Source: Mucilaginibacter straminoryzae (GTDB lineage: Bacteria; Bacteroidota; Bacteroidia; Sphingobacteriales; Sphingobacteriaceae). Taken from it: DNA of 64,000 bases. Shown here piece after piece: positions 62,242-64,000 of the stretch. A program made the position numbers and the translations under genes. The stretch is from positions 496,001 to 560,000 of the forward strand of contig NZ_JALJEJ010000003.1 of assembly GCF_022953055.1 (NCBI RefSeq), in the 5' to 3' direction. Under the pieces are notes generated by a model. That model worked only from the letters and a program-made list of their open reading frames with translations. It had not been told where the DNA came from and searched no databases. Numbering within the stretch: the stretch's first letter is position 1; every line of letters begins with the position of its first letter.

Positions 62242-64000
62242 ATGAATACTTCTGTCCATAATAAACTCGTATCTTTTATTTGGAGTATTGCAGACGACTG
62301 TTTGCGAGACGTTTACGTCCGCGGGAAGTATCGAGATGTAATTTTGCCAATGGTGGTGCTGCGGCGACTGGATGCTTTGCTCGAACCAACCAAAGCAGCT
62401 GTGATGGAAGAATTAGCGTTCCAGAGAGACGAGGCTGGTTTTACCGAGTGGGACGACAGCGGGCTGCGCGAAGCGTCTGGTTTTGTGTTTTACAATACCA
62501 GTGAGTGGACGTTACAACGTTTAAAGGATACAGCGACCAATAATCAACAAATTTTAGAAGGCAACTTTTCCGATTATCTAAATGGCTTTAGTGCTAACGT
62601 AAAGGAGATCATCGAAAAATTTAACCTTAAACGCCAGGTAACCCACATGGCGCAAAAGGACGTATTGCTTAACGTTCTTGAAAAATTTACTTCCCCAAAT
62701 ATTAACCTTACGCCTTTTGAAAAGCCCGATCCCGACGGTCGTAAGCTACCTGCTCTGACAAACCTTGGAATGGGCTACGTATTTGAGGAATTGATCCGCC
62801 GGTTTAATGAGGAGAACAACGAAGAGGCCGGTGAGCACTTCACCCCGAGGGAAGTAATTGACCTGATGACCCATCTTGTCTTTGAACCTATTAAGGATAA
62901 CCTGCCTCCGGTTATGACTATCTATGACCCTGCCTGTGGATCGGGAGGTATGCTCACCGAATCGCAGAACTTTATCAAGGATGAGGAGGGTGAGATCAGG
63001 GCGAAAGGAGACGTGCATTTGTACGGTAAGGAGATCAACGACGAGACGTATGCGATCTGTAAGTCGGACATGATGATCAAGGGGAATAACCCCGAGAATA
63101 TTCGTGTCGGTTCTACTTTAAGTACGGATGAGTTTGCCGGTATGCACTTCAATTTCATGCTATCCAATCCGCCTTATGGTAAATCATGGGCAAGCGAACT
63201 GAAGTATATTAAGGATGGCAAGGAAATTATTGATCCTCGTTTCCAGGTAAAACTCAAGGATTACTGGAGTAATGAGGAGAACGTTGATGCGACGCCCCGT
63301 TCGTCGGACGGGCAGCTGCTGTTCCTGATGGAGATGGTGAACAAAATGAAACCATTGGACCAAAACCCTACCGGCTCGCGCGTTGCTTCGGTTCATAACG
63401 GCTCGAGCCTTTTTACCGGTGACGCAGGCAGCGGCGAAAGCAATATCCGCAGATATATTATTGAGAACGACTGGCTGGAAGCAATTATCCAAATGCCCAA
63501 CAACTTGTTTTACAATACGGGGATTACCACTTACATCTGGTTGTTAAGTAACAACAAAGCTGAGCATAGAAAAGGCAAAGTACAACTGATTGACGCGGGA
63601 CAGCGCTATCGTAAGCTGCGGAAAAACCTGGGTAATAAGAACTGCGAGTTTGCTCCTGAACATATCCGCGAAATAGTAAATGTGTATGAGGGTATGCAAG
63701 AGGTGGAGCGCGAGGGCGAAGATGGCATTGCGGCTAAAGTATTTAACAATGCTGACTTTGGTTACTACAAGGTAACGATAGAACGACCTAAACGCCTCAA
63801 AGCTCAATTTACAAATGAACGCATCGAAGAACTACGCCTTGATAAAACACTACGGGAACCTATGCAATGGGCGTACGAGGAGTTTGGCGAAGACGTTTAT
63901 ACCAACCTGCCTGCACATGAAAAGGCGATATTAGACTGGTGCGAAAAAAATGAATTGAGTTTGAATACCAAGCAAAGTAAAACTTTAGTGGCTCCTGCAA
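62242..64000 (+). CDS. hsdM: Type I restriction-modification methyltransferase subunit HsdM (3' end outside)
   Basis: The frame is open from the ATG at 62242 to the end of the window (586 codons). The N-terminal helical domain (1-170) precedes the N6-adenine methylase domain with DPACGSGGML (residues 229-238, SAM-binding motif I) and SNPPYG (308-313, motif IV). The SDGQLLFLMEMVNKM and ITTYIWLLSNNK stretches fit as well. It modifies adenine in the recognition site and, with HsdS and HsdR, restricts foreign DNA. Those partners should follow to the right. Start chosen because the N-terminal HNKLVSFIWSIADDCLRDVY is usual. Confidence 0.93.
   Translation, partial: MNTSVHNKLVSFIWSIADDCLRDVYVRGKYRDVILPMVVLRRLDALLEPTKAAVMEELAFQRDEAGFTEWDDSGLREASGFVFYNTSEWTLQRLKDTATNNQQILEGNFSDYLNGFSANVKEIIEKFNLKRQVTHMAQKDVLLNVLEKFTSPNINLTPFEKPDPDGRKLPALTNLGMGYVFEELIRRFNEENNEEAGEHFTPREVIDLMTHLVFEPIKDNLPPVMTIYDPACGSGGMLTESQNFIKDEEGEIRAKGDVHLYGKEINDETYAICKSDMMIKGNNPENIRVGSTLSTDEFAGMHFNFMLSNPPYGKSWASELKYIKDGKEIIDPRFQVKLKDYWSNEENVDATPRSSDGQLLFLMEMVNKMKPLDQNPTGSRVASVHNGSSLFTGDAGSGESNIRRYIIENDWLEAIIQMPNNLFYNTGITTYIWLLSNNKAEHRKGKVQLIDAGQRYRKLRKNLGNKNCEFAPEHIREIVNVYEGMQEVEREGEDGIAAKVFNNADFGYYKVTIERPKRLKAQFTNERIEELRLDKTLREPMQWAYEEFGEDVYTNLPAHEKAILDWCEKNELSLNTKQSKTLVAPA

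Larger units (their letters stand above)
58975..64000. mobile_element. Putative island integrated at tRNA-Ser (left part only)
   Basis: Integrase, ORF6N protein, UDG-like protein and HsdM follow the tRNA gene in a row, all of accessory nature. Integration next to a tRNA with an adjacent tyrosine recombinase is the standard pattern. The right boundary and its direct repeat are beyond the window, so the extent is not known. The exact attL is not resolved. Confidence 0.55.

Overview
The window looks like chromosomal DNA of a Bacteroidota bacterium, most likely family Sphingobacteriaceae (a Mucilaginibacter- or Pedobacter-like genome). Reasons: SusC/SusD pairs under FecR/ECF-sigma control, GldC, DUF5689 and CarboxypepD_reg-like proteins, Bacteroidota promoters (TTTG near -33 and TAnnTTTG near -7), few Shine-Dalgarno sequences, and no division-specific feature pointing elsewhere. 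The genus is inference. No rRNA operon and no CRISPR array were seen. There is one tRNA gene.

Layout. 1-6800: the end of a Ppx/GppA phosphatase, a regulatory-domain membrane protein, an M1 aminopeptidase, a minus-strand operon (DUF2520 protein, 2Fe-2S ferredoxin, IscX, KdsC, Maf) and an alpha/beta hydrolase. 6866-14585: a System I cytochrome c maturation cluster on the minus strand (ccmB, ccmC, ccmD, ccmE, ccmF) with glutamate dehydrogenase and a CarboxypepD_reg protein lodged inside it. CcmE carries the rare CxxxY heme-binding motif. 14600-16650: gene-poor, full of tandem and dispersed repeats, with one AT-rich orphan gene and a small membrane protein. 16696-19089: DEAD-box helicase operon containing gldC. 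19280-31466: dihydroorotase, a CutC paralogue, a large HExxH/propeller/barrel protein, HscA, a TPR protein, riboflavin synthase, NuoA/NuoB and a divergent flavoprotein. 31537-38764: a GT87-type membrane protein, an HTH-DUF4870 protein, threonine aldolase, topoisomerase IB, a diheme cytochrome and biotin carboxylase.

39015-40772 is a CutC/glycosylasparaginase pair. 40959-52673 is a nutrient-uptake locus on the minus strand: ECF sigma factor, FecR anti-sigma, STN-bearing SusC, SusD, DUF5689 lipoprotein, a barrel protein and a YncE/phosphoesterase fusion. The last gene suggests uptake linked to a phosphate ester, which is inference. 52869-58804 holds a secreted protein, thiolase, a heptose operon (kinase and GmhA) and a PgpH-like 7TM-HD phosphodiesterase.

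58821-64000: tRNA-Ser(GCT) with a clear promoter and terminator, followed by a tyrosine recombinase, an ORF6N protein, a uracil-DNA-glycosylase-superfamily protein and the start of a type I restriction-modification HsdM. This looks like the left part of an integrated island at the tRNA gene. Its right end is outside the window.

The genes connect in several ways. The Isc-type proteins (ferredoxin, IscX, HscA) are dispersed over 20 kb. The Ccm proteins would mature cytochromes such as the diheme protein at 36419. KdsC, GmhA and the heptose kinase all supply lipopolysaccharide core sugars.
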